Numbered from the stretch's first letter, positions 48,776 to 61,328 are shown. The stretch is 64,000 nucleotides of DNA from Cynocephalus volans (GCF_027409185.1 NC_084478.1:79095624-79159623), one strand, 5' to 3'. Notes: generated by a model not told the origin, from the sequence alone. Translations and numbers: made by a program.

Positions 48776-49160
48776 AAATCAGCAGAAAGGGAGCAAAAAG
48801 CTAGACAAGCTAATGCCATTGTCTAAGGGTCACAGTGACAAGAATGTCCTTTTCGCACTGTCTATGGCTGCTCAGTGGGCCTTGCCTTGGGCCAGTATTG
48901 GCAAGAGACCAGTTTCCCTGCTGGGTGCTGGGCCCATTAAAGATGAAAGTCAGGGACAGGAAAGAGAAGGAAAGGGTATCCTCTCCCACCCAAGATTCCT
49001 GCATTGCACTCTGAGTCTTCTTCCAGCTCTAAGCCCTGGAGAATAAAGCTCAGACAAGGCTGGCTGCAGGGGAGCAAGGCTCACTGCCACTGGCTCCTGA
49101 GGTGAGGGGAAAGGGAATTAGAAAGAATGTGCCCTCTGATTGCCTTGTTCTATTTTGCAG

Positions 49161-49195
49161 GTGCTGCTGATAAAGCTGGAACTCGAGAAAACCAG
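49161..49195 (+). CDS. EDA: EDA coding exon 5 (35 nt)
   Basis: This exon follows the acceptor TATTTTGCAG and is followed by GTTGGC. It completes a Gly codon and encodes AADKAGTRENQ, the linker between the collagen-like repeat and the TNF domain. The donor is non-optimal (CAG|GTTGGC). The exon ends exactly at a codon boundary. Length and peptide match the mammalian gene. Confidence 0.94.
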
Positions 49196-49754
49196 GTTGG
49201 CTGGGGATTACTGTCTTCCTGGGGAGGAGGGAAGGCCACAGGCGGGAGAAACCTTGAAATTAGTTCCCTATTAAATTTCCTGAGGCTCTGTTTTGTGAGG
49301 ACACACCCTGGAGGTTATGAGGTTTTTCACTCACAGCCCCCTCCCATCTCTATGAATAGAAAAGCTTTGCCCGAGGGCTTGCCAGGGCCATTTTTCCTCA
49401 TTCCACAGGAGACCAGATGGTCCCCATAGACAGTCTCAGTAGTCAGCTGAAATGAGCTGCCAGTTAGGCCTATTCACCTGGGCCTCCCAACTCCCCAGCC
49501 ATCCCAGACACCTTGTTGGCACTCAGACTGCCTGGGATCTGGAGCTGAGAAGTTTAAGAGTATACCCTTGAAAAACAGCCAACTCACTCCAGACCAATTC
49601 TGTCCTGGGCTTCTGCCTTAATGGCCTGAAGGGCTCCTCCCTAGTCTTTGAGCTTCCTAATCTGCCTCTATGGGCAGGTGCTGCTGCTTTGCTGGTCTCA
49701 TTTCAGCCTCCCTCACTACAGCTGTTTGACCACAGCCATAAGTCTACACAGCTG

Positions 49755-49945
49755 CACAGTGTTTGATGGCTTGCAGGACAATTTTATATCCATCACCTCA
49801 TTTGATCTTTGAAAATCCCTGTGAGAGAGGCCAGACAGAGGTTCTTATAATCCCCATTTTACTGTTAGGGAAATGAGGCTCAGAGGCATTACATTTGGCT
49901 GAGGTCACGTAGCTAGGAAATAGTAGAGCTACAAAATCACATGAC
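49755..49945 (-). repeat. MIR SINE relic
   Basis: 'ATCCATCACCTCATTTGATC', 'ATAATCCCCATTTTACTGTT', 'GAGGTCACGTAGCTAGGAAA': a reversed MIR in EDA intron 5. Confidence 0.8.
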
Positions 49946-50108
49946 CCTCTAGTAGAAATGTAGTCACTAACATCCCAAGACACGGGAGAGGGATCAAAAT
50001 TGGGATACAAAAGGAGACTAGAAACCAGGGGTGGAAACATGAGAACTGGTGGCTGAACGAGCAGCTATGACTCATAGTGACTACTCTCCATCCTTCTTAT
50101 CCTCCCAG

Positions 50109-50160
50109 CCAGCTGTGGTGCATCTACAGGGCCAAGGGTCAGCAATTCAAGTCAAGAATG
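50109..50160 (+). CDS. EDA: EDA coding exon 6 (start of TNF homology domain)
   Basis: This 52-nt exon has a CTCCCAG acceptor and a GTAAGA donor. It encodes PAVVHLQGQGSAIQVKN plus the first base of the next codon. This is the first beta strand of the TNF homology domain, where PAVVHL corresponds to the 'AHL' strand of other TNF ligands. Confidence 0.95.
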
Positions 50161-50759
50161 GTAAGAATCAATGCAGGCTCTCTCCCAAAGAGGAGTTTCT
50201 CCCCTCCTTCATGCCCAGCCTCCAAATAATCACTCAGCCTAGCTTCTCCCAGGCCCCTGAGGTAGCCTTGGCATAGAGGGCCATTCTCTACTCCATCATG
50301 CCCTCTACTGGCTGTCCTGAGTAATCGCTTGCACCAAGACCAGTTGCTGCACCCGAATTGCATTTAGAATCATTCACGAGGGAGCTGAAAGGGACTTGAG
50401 ACATCACCTAGCGTGACGATTCATAGGGGATGGAGGTTATATCAGAGTGACCATGGAGATATGTGTAGTTTGATAAACATTTTCACAGTACAAATTAGAG
50501 AAGGTAAAACTACATAAAATTAAATTCTTCTTGTCTGATAGATCTACACAGAAAATGGGTAGAAGGGGCATTTCTTTCAGGGAAGAGAGGCATGTTACAA
50601 TCTCCAGGGAGTATGAGATGCTAGTGTCAATTGAAAGGGAGAACATGTTTAATGCGGTTAGAAACACTCATTTAATGTAATCCTTGCATTTGAAGAGTGG
50701 GGAAACAGAGTACCAGAGAGATTGGATAATACCATAATAAATCCTTCTCCCGAATTTGT

Positions 50760-50975
50760 ATGGTACTTTAGAGTTTGCAACATGCTTTCTTTATCTTTTA
50801 TTTCATTTGGCCCTCGCAACCACCCTATGAGGCAGATATCAGCTCCTTTTTACAGAGATGGAAACTGAAGCTCAGAGAGGTTAATTAACTGGCCCAGATT
50901 TCATAGTTATGTTTAGGAGCTGGGATTCAGAACTACATCTATCTGACTCTTTCCACTGCACTGTGCTACTTCAGT
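50760..50975 (-). repeat. MIR SINE relic
   Basis: 'TCATTTGGCCCTCGCAACCA', 'CTATGAGGCAGATATCAGCT', 'AGAGATGGAAACTGAAGCTC' and 'CAGAGAGGTTAATTAACTGG': a reversed MIR in EDA intron 6. Confidence 0.85.
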
Positions 50976-52761
50976 GATGTGTATACACACTGCACTGAAT
51001 GATTGGGTTCATTTTCTTCCCCAGAGATACATGAACATTCATTAAAGAACAGCACTTTGAAATAATGTCCAGTCCCCAGGGTGCACAAAGCCTAAAATGC
51101 ATGAACCCCCCAAGAGCCTTCGGAAGCAGCAAGCTAGTCAAGATGCCAGATGCTCACAGAGCTTGGAGCGGAAGTGAGGGGCTGTGAGTGTGGAAGCAGT
51201 AAATGAAGGTTAGGACCCCTGCTACATAGCGACAGCTTCTAAGGGCCCAGTCAGTCCTGAACTGGCTGTGCTGAGTTTCCTTAATGATTGGACTTAGCTA
51301 CTCCCCTGACTGCCACCTGGATGCCTGACTTAATAGGCACAGAAGTATAAATAGGAACAGAATGGCACCAAAACTCAAATGATCCCGCTGGGGACCAGGT
51401 GCCATGGGCCTCAGGGCCTTGGGTGGGCCATGATCACCATCTGTCTAGGAAGGACTAAGACAGGCAGGCGATAGATTTATTTGCGTGTCTGGATGGGTGG
51501 CCTCAGTGTTTATTCTGTGCCAGCAGCTACTGATTTTGATCCCAGTACCACAAAACAAGACCATTTCTAGTCCCTCTGGGCCAGTCCCCAGTAGTAAGTC
51601 TGTGCTAGCCTTTAGTTCCATCAGAAGCAGTGATGGGGTCAGGGATGGGAGGATGTCGTGCAGAGCAGTCCATTGAAGGGACAGAGCCAAGGCATCTCCT
51701 CCTAACTCCTATTTCATCTGCTTATCAGCTCGAGGAAATATGGTCACCTTCTCCAGAAGGCCTGCTTCCTCACACCTCAAAGAGGCAGGACTCCTGAGAC
51801 TGGCCAAGGATGGATATTCAAAACGTAATTTTTTGGGTGAAGAACAGATGGCTTAGAGGGGAAAAAGCATGATGGGCTTAAACTCCCTCCTCTTGTGGTG
51901 GGAAGGAGCATCCCTCTTTCTGCAGGAGAGAAAGATGTTTTTCCTCCACCCTCACATGTTGGCTCCCACTGTTCACCCCTAACTGAAATGAGGATAGGAG
52001 ATTGATGCTTTGCCAAGAGTGCCTCAGCTTCAAGGCACCCTCCCCTATCCTCCTGGCTGGTTCCAGGGCAGCCTGGAAGTCTATCCCTCACTCTCATAAA
52101 GATCCCTCTCACCTGTGGGGCCTTGGAACTGGGGGGTCACTAGTTCCTGCTGCCACGGAGTCTGAATCACCCCTGATCCCTAAGATTCTCCAGATAGACA
52201 GCTCATTGAGCTGAGTGGTTTCCTAGGGGTCCAGGGAGGCTTTCCAGAAAGGAGTGGGTGTGGAGGAGCCATAAAAAAGGAATTTCTTAAGAAGAAGGAG
52301 AAAACATATGAACCTATGAGACAGGAAAGGGATTTAGGAGCTATGGCTGGGAAAGTAAAATTGAATAATAAGACCTAGCCTGCCACTCAGTGTCTGAATT
52401 TTGCCTGTGCAGGTCCCATAACAGCAAAGAAAATAGGGCAGTGTGCCCACTCTCTTAACCAGTCCCCCCCCCAAATTCCAGCTAGAAGGTGTTGGTTAAA
52501 GACCCTTCCAGATGGAGTGGTCAGGAAAGAAGGGATAAAGACAAACAGGCAGAACCCAGGAGCCCTGAGACAGGCCTGGCAGCCGCTTTTCAAACAGAAC
52601 ACCTTGTCTGCTTCCAAATGCTCTTCTTAAAGCTTGGCCTTCTGGGCTATCCTGGTTGAATTGGGGCAGGGGTAGGGGTTGTGTACTGCTTGGTATTTCT
52701 TGTTTCTATTGCCCAGAATATTCTGACATGTATTGAGTGACTGCCCTTCTCTCATACTGAG

Positions 52762-52892
52762 ATCTTTCAGGTGGAGTGCTCAATGACTGGTCCCGCATCA
52801 CTATGAACCCCAAGGTGTTTAAGCTGCACCCCCGCAGCGGGGAGCTGGAGGTACTGGTGGACGGCACCTACTTCATCTATAGTCAGGTAGAA
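52762..52892 (+). CDS. EDA: EDA coding exon 7 (TNF domain; A1 form)
   Basis: This 131-nt exon starts after the acceptor CTCATACTGAG. It encodes [20 protein letters not shown], continues through a WSRI... HPRSGELEV segment, and ends in [10 protein letters not shown]. The stretch forms the central strands of the TNF jelly roll, and '[10 protein letters not shown]' is the conserved TNF-family strand. The end given uses the distal donor (EDA-A1). The proximal donor six bases earlier gives the 125-nt A2 form, described separately. Confidence 0.96.
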
Positions 52893-52898
52893 GTGAGT
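52887..52898 (+). promoter_or_regulatory. EDA: Tandem splice donors deciding EDA-A1 versus EDA-A2
   Basis: The exon end reads AGTCAG|GTAGAA|GTGAGT. Use of the second GT (52893) keeps the codons GTA GAA (Val-Glu) and gives EDA-A1, the EDAR ligand. Use of the first GT (52887) drops them and gives EDA-A2, the XEDAR ligand. This two-residue receptor switch is established for human EDA, and both donors are intact here. Relative use cannot be read from sequence, but GTGAGT is closer to consensus than GTAGAA. Confidence 0.93.
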
Positions 52899-54309
52899 AC
52901 GGTCTTAGGCCTAACTCTTCTTATATCCAGAATGCAGATTCGGTGCAGGCCACACAGGGGCACTGTGGAGCCAGCCAAGACCAACCAATGGCTAACTTCC
53001 TGCTTTGGCGGATGATGGGGGTGGGAGACAGCACCTGGGAGGGAGTTGAAAGGAGGAAAGAGAGCCCCACCCCAACCCCTAGCCAGATGGTTGTGGGGTT
53101 TTTTTCCCCTAGCCAGATATCAATGAAAACCTGTGAAAAGACGCACCTCCTGTACACTGCTATCTGATTCCCTCCCCAGGCCCTTGTTTCCCCTCTGAGC
53201 TGTTTGGTTCTACTGCCAAACTTGAACTTGGTCTCAGCATATTCTTTGAAAGTCAATTCCAGAGCTGCTGAGAACCCCTTCCCCCAATACTGCTAGTTTG
53301 GGCATTATAATGGATAGTGCTCCTGTGGACTTTCTCTCCACCTCAAAAAGATTTCTGACTATCTTTCCTTCCTCTTTCTCCCATTTGTTTCTTTCTGTCT
53401 CTCTAAAATTCTTTCCTCCTTCCTGCTGTCATTCTTCCAGCCCTTTCTCCCTCTGCTTTTGTCCTTTTCCTGCCCTGGACAACTCCCCAGGTTTGCCAGT
53501 GCCCATCTACTTCCATCCCCCATTGTTTGCCTCCACTGGGGTGGCTCCTCAGAGCTAGAGATAGATGAGCTTTGAGTCTGGGGCTTCTGTAGGGTGGGTG
53601 GCAAGCAGGCAGATGGATAGAAGGACTATGGAGCCAACAGAAGGGTCTCACAGGACAGTGGCCAGGCAAGGTGGATTACCAAGCATTTGCTAGGCACACC
53701 GAGCATCCTGGCATAGGATGGTTCTGACCCAGGAGATGATATGGCACCTGAATACACTGTTCCCACCTGAAGAGCTGACATGGAAAGAGCAATATTTCAT
53801 AAAGTGACTTAGGGTAGTGGATGAGGGTCCCACTCCCATGGGGCACATGGGTATAATTTCTATGTCCTGTGGACTAAGCTCCATTTGGTGGTGGTGGGGT
53901 ATGATGGGTAAGGGTAGTGAGAAAAATTAATTTTTCTGGGCCTATGAGAGAATTGGGAGTGGCCCATGCAGGCTGGGACAATCCACATGACACCAGGCCA
54001 TTGAGCATAGGTTAGTGATCTTTCTGAACACAAAGTGAAGTTAGGGGCCTGGGTTTTGCCCTTCCAAATTCTTTATGTTATTAGTGATGGATAGCTCTCC
54101 ATCTCAGTGGGTCTGTTTCCTCAGTCACCAAACAAGAAGGCCAAGAGGCACTGTGAATCAGAGAAGTTCAGCCGCAGGGGAGGGGTGCTGCAAGCTGAGT
54201 GAGCTTCTGTTAAAAAGCTGAAGAATTGGCAAGGTGTTACTGTGACCCCTCTGGGGAATCAGTGACTTCTAAGTTTACCCACAAATAGTCCTTGGGGCTT
54301 GAAATTGGA

Positions 54310-54435
54310 AGTTGGTTTGTGTCTATAGCACTGACTGAGCACGTAATGTGTGCAGAGCACTGTGCTTTGTGCCAGGGCTAGGATGGAGGTGGGAGTGAAG
54401 CAGGGAGTAAGGCATGGTTCTTGCCCTCACAGTTA
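54310..54435 (-). repeat. L2 LINE relic
   Basis: 'TGACTGAGCACGTAATGTGT', 'GCAGAGCACTGTGCTTTGTG' and 'GTTCTTGCCCTCACAGTTAT' resemble the reversed L2 end, in EDA intron 7. Confidence 0.55.
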
Positions 54436-54684
54436 TGACAGGTGTTCTGATGTAAGAAAGGTTTGCTCAGCCACCTGAGCCCCATGGAGTAGGGGAAGGA
54501 CAGCATATAAGCCTGTCACCCTGCCATTCCTGTTGGCCACCTAGCACGCCTTCAGGTGGCACTGTCCCCTCCACAAGGTATACTGGCAGCTTATCTGAGA
54601 AGGTTCTGTTTATCCACCACAGGGGAGGGCCTCCACCCTCTCTTTCCTCTCTTCCCCAATCCCTTCTTGTTGCCTCTCGCCTAG

Positions 54685-54936
<252 letters not shown>

Positions 54937-56799
54937 ATTCCCTCCAGTTTGCCCCTGCCTATGCCCCTGCCCCAGGTTTGGGAGCCAGGACTCCCAGAAC
55001 CTCTAAGTGCTGCTGTGGAATGAGGTATATATTGATATTGCAGCCACAAAGAGAAATGCCCCAGTGCTATTTATTCAGTGACTCCAGGATGACAAAGCCT
55101 GCTTGACTTTCCAGAATGACCTTGAGCTAACAGGACAGTTGATGGAACCCCAGGGTTTACCTGAAGCGGAAACTTCTTTGGTTCCATGTTGACTGGCTTA
55201 TGGTGTGACTCTTCAACCCTGAAGTCCCTGTTGTCAGATTTATCATTCATTGCACTGAAAAGAGGATCCATGGCAGCAGGCTAGAGAAAGCCAAGGTGCA
55301 CTCCAGACTCTGGGGGTGAACATCTGACCCCAAGGGGGCTGTTGCTCCTCTCTCGGGTGGGGGTGGGGACAGGGTAGAGTGGAAAGGAAACGTTGCAGCC
55401 TAAGGAGAGAGCCAGGAAGGAAAAAGGCAGGGGCTTGTGGCAGCGGCCAGGGGGGAAACCTGCCAAGCAGGCATGCTCACCACTGGAAGTGTTCTTGCTG
55501 CTCCACACTGTGGCCTGCAAGAGGCTTGGAGAGCTCTTCCCACTCAGGCTGAGAGCCATGTGGCAGCTTGCTGGGCTTTGGAGATGGGAGGTTTGCTCTG
55601 CCTTGAAACAATTGCAGAGAATGGCCACAAACCTGCCTGGATTAAGAACCTGAATCTGTGCTTAGGGCCACATGTCTCTCACTTCGTTTACAGCTGTGCT
55701 CCACACTCAGAAAACTCTCTGGGGTCCCTTCCCAATTACTCTCCCTCCCAGCCTGACTAGAACTCCTCTCCTTTCTCCACAGAGCCTACCTCTGTCTGAG
55801 ACAGGTGCCAAACCTGGGACCTGTGTTCGTGTGAGTCTGCAGTATTCTTTAGCTTACCTGGACACAAAGAAAATTTTCCATTTATTAAGCAATACAAATA
55901 TTATTCATCCAATCCTATTGAATTGTGTCTGGGGACAAGGAGTTGTACTGGATAACCTTCATTCAAGTTCTAATATTTGTCACTCTTAACAGGCAGCCAC
56001 CATGATAGCCTTCTGAATTCCCAAACCCTAGACTGCCCTGGGCATCAGCAAAGTAGAGATTTTCTACCTGGCCTAGAAAGGGCAAGAGATGGGATTAGAA
56101 CAGAGGGGTTTTGTTAAGTGTGCTGCTACCCAGGTGGTCATTAGGCCAGGCCTTATCTGAAGGGACAGCAGCTGATACCCTAATGACACAGTCCTTCACT
56201 CTGGCTGCAGAAGGCCACGGCATTGCATAGTCACCACAGATGCCTGTGCTCCTCCCCTGAAGCCAGGCTCAGGAGGAGCCAGTGGCTAGGCATTGGGCAG
56301 GGCTCTGCCCGCTAGTTCAGGTCCGAATCACCTTCCCCCAATCCCAAGCTTCCCGCCAGATCATATGGTAGGACCATTCAAGGACCTTATTTCTAACTGC
56401 CTGGGCCCAGCCTCATTTCTAGGTGATAGGACCAGCCTTGTACAGTCCGCTCCTCTTTCTCCTGAAATGTGCTTCCTTGTGAGGAGATAGAGAATAAGTC
56501 CCTTCAGGCAGCTGAGATCCACCAAGAACACCAGGTACTAATTTCTCAGCTGTGTCTTCCCTCTCTTAGCAGCCACACTGCTGGGCCCTTCAAGGGTTGG
56601 GGCAAGAGGTGGTGGGCTAGGCCTCCATTGTCTGGTTGCCAGTGACAGCCTTGCAACCCAAGGTGAAGCAAATTTTAGGTGTGTATCTGGCCCCAACTCC
56701 TATAAAGTGCCTTGGACAATCAACGGTTATAGCAGGAACCCATGAGAACCTCTCCTTAAAACTTGGAAAGTACTTGGAAATTATCTCCTTTGAAGAAGG

Positions 56800-56935
56800 C
56801 AGGGCAGATAATTTTACAAATGCCATTGTTTAGGCGAGGCTCAGAGAGGGTAAGTGCTTTGACCAAGATCTCACCCAGTTTAAGTCACAGACCTTGGGCT
56901 TCAGCCAGGTCTGACTCCAAAGCTACTCTATTACA
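56800..56935 (-). repeat. MIR relic in the EDA 3'UTR
   Basis: 'TTTTACAAATGCCATTGTTT', 'AGGCGAGGCTCAGAGAGGGT' and 'AGGTCTGACTCCAAAGCTAC' form a reversed MIR core carried in the mature mRNA. Confidence 0.65.
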
Positions 56936-58009
56936 GCACAGCATTGTGTGGAATTTGGGGTCTAGAGAGAACCAGTAAAAGTGGTAATATGGAACTGAAA
57001 ACCTTGATGGTCCCAGGGAGAAACCTAGAGATGCCCATTTTCATTCCTTGATGGTAATGCCTGTTCTCCGGGCTGCCCAGGGCTCTGTGGCAAAAGAATC
57101 AGACATTTCTTTGGGAAACAGCCATCAGCCTTAGGTTTCCTGTGTTCAGAAGAATCTTCTTGGCACCATGTCCAAGTAGCAGGTCTCCAGGACCCACAGA
57201 ACTGGTGGCCCTCATGTTCTTTCGCCCATCCAATGAGCCAACCGACCGTCATGTGTGGAGCCCCTACTGTGGGCAAGGTCTACCTTTCCTTACCCTGCAC
57301 ACAGCTTCCAGGAGCCAGCCCAGTTCCCATAGCTACTAAGTGTGGCTCCTTCTCTCTTTCTACCATACCACAGAGACCTTACCACTACCAGGGGCTCTCG
57401 GGGATGGAGGGAAGACCCAAGAAAGGATTAGTTCTAAAGCCAAAAGGTTGTGAGGTCTTCCTATGCCCCAAAGGACATTCTGACACCTATCCTATTTTCT
57501 AGCCATGGAGGGAGGGGATTATAGGGGAAATTGGATTCCCTCCAGAGCTGTTATTCATTCTGAACCCTCGAAAGGAACCCTAGAGGGAGAGGGATGATGA
57601 GGGAAGCAATAGGTAGCTGGGGAGCTCTGTTGCGGCAAAGTCATTGACAAAATGGTGAAACAATTTACTGATAGGAGAATGTGGAAATAGATTTACAGTT
57701 TTGAATTATGCTGATGTGAGTTTACCAGAGGGCCAAGGCTAGCATGGAGAATGGGATGGGAGTGCATGACAGGGGCCTCTTCCTCCTGCTTGGGCTTCAA
57801 CAGCCAAGCTGGCACAAATGGCAGCTGTCAGAGGCTGCTCGACTACTGGTTACCTGGAAAGTATAGTATTTGCCTTATTTCCCCCTTCATCCATCCTGAG
57901 CCAAATTTGTTTTGCTCAACAGGAGAGGGCTGGGAACCCTGGAGGTAAACAAAGACTTCGATCCACGTGTGAGTGCATGTGTTTCACGTAACTTCTGGTG
58001 GATGCAAAT

Positions 58010-58135
58010 AGATTCAGAGAAATGTAGAGCTAAAAAGGTCCTTAGAGGGAATCTAGCCCAACCCACATTCCGCCTCATGTTACCCATGTGGAAACTAAAG
58101 CCCAGAGAGAGAAGGTGACCTGCCTGCCCAAAGTG
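58010..58135 (-). repeat. MIR-family relic in the EDA 3'UTR
   Basis: 'TCTAGCCCAACCCACATTCC', 'CCATGTGGAAACTAAAGCCC', 'AGAGAGAGAAGGTGACCTGC': a reversed MIR-type core, diverged. Confidence 0.55.
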
Positions 58136-58692
58136 GTAAGCAAGCCCCAACCTCCAGCCTCAGCAGAGTGAGGGAGTAGAGCAGTCCCTGTCCCACATGG
58201 CCTCTTCTTTCTTCCACCCACAGACTCAGGGCTAGAAGTGCTTGGCCCTCTTCAGGAACCCCAGGCAAGTAGAGTGTGTATCTACAGCCTTCATCAGAAC
58301 TCTTCCTCCCACCAAGGCATTCTCCCAGTTCCTGCCTCTGTACTGGAAGGCTCTAGACTGGCCCAGTGCTTAGCCTACCGTAGTGTTGCCTCAGGCCTCA
58401 TCCCTGCCTGAAGACTTCCCTAGGGCATATAAGCAGAAAGAAGGAACTGATTTTTTTATTTTAATCCATTTCACGGCTCTCTCCAGTAGGGGTTGGGGTG
58501 TGTCATTTCTTTATTCAAAGTTTCCAGCTGGAATGAGTGGGTGGCCAGGGTTTGTTGTGAAAATGGCCTGGAGCAGGCCCAGTGCTGCTTTGGGAGGTCA
58601 GCATCCAGTGTGAGATACTGTGTATATAAACTATATATAATGTATATAAACTGGGATGTAAGTTTGTGTAAAGTAATGGTTTATTCTTTGCA

Positions 58693-58698
58693 AATAAA
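58693..58698 (+). terminator. EDA: EDA polyadenylation signal AATAAA
   Basis: A canonical AATAAA is followed within about 25 nt by a T-rich and then TG-containing stretch (CTTTTTCCCCTGTTC). It is the first good sense signal that gives a 3'UTR of human-like length. Confidence 0.75.
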
Positions 58699-58720
58699 GC
58701 GCTTTTTCCCCTGTTCTTGA

Positions 58721-60449
58721 AATTGGCTTGAGCACTTCCCACGTGAGCTAGGGAAAGGACCAAGGCACCTATTTCAGAGGAGACAACAGAAGGAAAGTCT
58801 GAATTTCCTGTTAGAACATCTCACATCCTCTCTGTGTCCCAGACCACACACGTTCCCATCCCCAGCACCTTAGATCTTCTGTAACCACATGTCCGGTAGG
58901 CTAGATGTCCTGCCAAAAGGAACATTGTCCTGGGGCAGGAACACACAGCTTGAGACTGTGACATGTATAACAGATATTTCAGGCCTGGGCCCAAAACAAC
59001 TTGGGTAGATCCAGCCTCTAGCTCCTCACTAAGGTATCATCCCATTTTGCAGTTGAGGAGACCAACTCTCAAGGAATTTAAGTAGCTCACCCAAGGTCAC
59101 CCAACTAGTGAATGTGTCATCCTGGTCAGATTCTCAGTGCACTATACGTTCCACTCTGCCATGTTGCCTCCACCATTTGGCCCCAAGCTCTTTGCATGGA
59201 GAAGGCCTACAGAGGCTGTAATAAGGAAAAGGCTCATGGGAAGAGGAACAGATAGCAGTTCCAGAGAGTTCTAGGCACTTTTCACAACCCCAGCAGCCTT
59301 TGCCCCCATTGTATAGGTGGAGAATGTGGCACTTAAGCAGCACTGTGCACACAGTAGCCCATGACAAATCTGCAATGGCCAGGTTTGCATGGGCTGGGGT
59401 GCTGAAGCCCAGGCTGGTTCTCTGGCTGCCTTAGAGTTTTTTGTTTTGTTTTTTCAAAGGAAAGCAGTCACGGGAAGCCTGGACACTTTTAAAACACTTT
59501 ACAGGAGCTCAGGAAAAATGTAATCTCTGGCATAAGAAGTAACAGAGATAGCAGAAAAGTGGAAGCATGTCTTTGCCCCGCTGTGTTCAAACCATCACAT
59601 GAGGCAGGCTCCCAGGGCAGAGGCAGCAGATTACACAGTAGTAAATACGCGGGATGTTCTAGACCAAACTGACAAACGTGATGCAGGTAAATCACTGGGC
59701 CAAATGGCATCCACCTAAGAGGGATGGGACAAGGGGGCTGTGGGCCAAATTGTGTAACCTGGGCCAAGAATCCGAAAGACTTGCTATTCAAAAGAAGAGT
59801 TCTTCAGGCCCGGTTTTATGGAAGCCAGCCATTTCTCTTGCATCCTGAGCAGGTTGGCTGACTCTCAAGCAGAGGGCAGGGTTATAGGGCCAGGCAAGTA
59901 CAGGCAAGTCGCTGGGAGAAGACAGGGGAAATTAGGCCTGAGCCTGATCCATCCTATTACAACTTTATGAGGCAGAAACTGAGTGTGGACTAGGGGATAT
60001 CAATTACTTAAACTTTCAGCACCAAATCTTGCACTGTAAACTTTCTTTTAAAAACTGAGATGCCATGAAATTTAGGGAATTGTTTGCTCAGGGACAGGAA
60101 GTGAAGAAAATGGTTGGAGGAGAATAATTTTGTGTAGCTGTCTGGTTCACAAATTTCAGTCACATCCAATATCATTTGATCTTCCCAACTGCCTTTGAGT
60201 AAGCAGGAGAGGGATTATTAGTCCCATTTTACAGATGAGGAAACTGAGGCTCAGAGGTGACTGCCCCAAAATCACATGGTTTGAAGGTGGGGGGGGGGGG
60301 GGCTGAAACCAAATCCCAGCTGGCTCCCAAGGCATCCAGAACTAAAGGATTCTCGATGCCAGGAGATGGGGCTGTTTGAGAGCTAGAGAAGGAAAGACAT
60401 GCACAGGGCTCCTAGAGCCTCCAAAACAGACTAGCTGGGGCACACGCAG
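58721..60449. other. EDA-AWAT2 intergenic region
   Basis: The 1.7 kb between the two polyadenylation sites. It holds reversed MIR relics at about 59035-59125 ('CCATTTTGCAGTTGAGGAG') and about 60170-60285 ('CCCATTTTACAGATGAGGAA'), plus a G-run at about 60289-60302. No gene or RNA gene recognised. Confidence 0.6.
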
Positions 60450-60466
60450 TATCAGAAGATGGGCTT

Positions 60467-60472
60467 TTTATT
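60467..60472 (-). terminator. AWAT2: AWAT2 polyadenylation signal
   Basis: The plus strand reads TTTATT, giving AATAAA on the minus strand about 290 nt after the AWAT2 stop. The implied 3'UTR of about 0.3 kb (60450-60763) is compact. It is the first signal downstream of the stop and lies about 1.75 kb from the EDA signal on the other strand. Confidence 0.7.
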
Positions 60473-60763
60473 CTGTCCATTGTTTTCTTCGGTGCTGGTG
60501 TGAGGGAGCCTTCGGGGCACCTCTCCCCTTGGGTCTTCCCTGCCTCTTGGAGCTGTCTCCCCTGTAGCCCCAGGAAAAGGCAGAGAAGAGGTGGAAGGAG
60601 AAAGAGATCAAGTGGGAAGAGGGGTGCAGAAAACAACCAAATGGACAGCCCCTCCCCATAATGAGGACTGGTCAAATCAGGAGCTGGAGCCCCATAGGTG
60701 ACTTTCATCCTCCTGTTTTTCGTCCTCCTCTCAGCCAGGCTGAGAGGCTGCTAGGGATGTCTG

Positions 60764-60918
60764 TCAAACTATCACCAGCTCCTGGGTCTCCGAGATGCCA
60801 AACTTGGTCTTATGCTGGTCAAATAGTTTGCGTAGGGCATCAATGTAGAGTGCATGGTATTTAGCCACAGTCTCCTGGCTTGGGTTCTCAATCTTGGGCA
60901 CTGGTAGAGGCTCTCCAA
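60764..60918 (-). CDS. AWAT2: AWAT2 coding exon 7 (C-terminus and stop)
   Basis: This 155-nt coding part lies between the acceptor CTTGGCAG and a TGA at 60764-60766. It encodes VGEPLPVPKIENPSQETVAK, then YHALYIDALRKLFDQHKTKF and GISETQELVIV. The VGxPxP and 'LFDxHK' blocks are typical of the family's C-terminus. The final residues (VIV) differ from human (EII) without changing length. Confidence 0.94.
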
Positions 60919-61128
60919 CTGCCAAGGGAGACAGAAGGAAAAGGGAAAAGCATCAGAATAGTTCACTCCTCAGAATGGGCCCCCGTCCTCAAGCCCAGGT
61001 TCTCCCCATCCTCACCCCTAACCCACCACTCTTCCTAGCCAGCCCCCTGACTCAGCACAGCCAGCCCTGATGTCCAGCCTTAGCACTGAATCCTGGATGG
61101 TAGACGGAGGGCAGCAAGGCCCACTCAC

Positions 61129-61328
61129 CAATGGTGGTTACAGGATGAGCATAGGGCAGAAGGCCCCAGGAGTTCTTGATGAAGCCGCGCCCATAGAAAG
61201 CACAAGGGTAGATGTGTACCATCCTCTGGAACCACTTCTGGAAGCGGTTGACGAAGCCCCCAGGAGTGAAAATGTGCTGATCGTAGAGATCCGTTTCCCC
61301 AAAGGCATAGACAGGGATTAGAGCCACC
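61129..61328 (-). CDS. AWAT2: AWAT2 coding exon 6
   Basis: This 200-nt exon lies between acceptor TTTCCTCTGCAG and donor GTGAGT. It completes the Gly codon and encodes VALIPVYAFGETDLYDQHIF, then TPGGFVNRFQKWFQRMVHIY and YGRGFIKNSWGLLPYAHPVTTI. 'PVYAFGE' and 'GRG' are conserved DGAT2-family blocks. The frame is open and close to human. Confidence 0.95.

Larger units (their letters stand above)
54937..58720 (+). other. EDA: EDA 3' untranslated region
   Basis: About 3.8 kb of sequence without a plausible coding frame follows the stop codon and ends at a polyadenylation signal near 58693. This matches the long (nearly 4 kb) 3'UTR of the human mRNA. It contains two MIR-family relics (about 56800-56935 and 58010-58135). 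Many short ORFs in it are chance. The exact cleavage site is inferred, roughly 15-30 nt after AATAAA. Confidence 0.75.
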
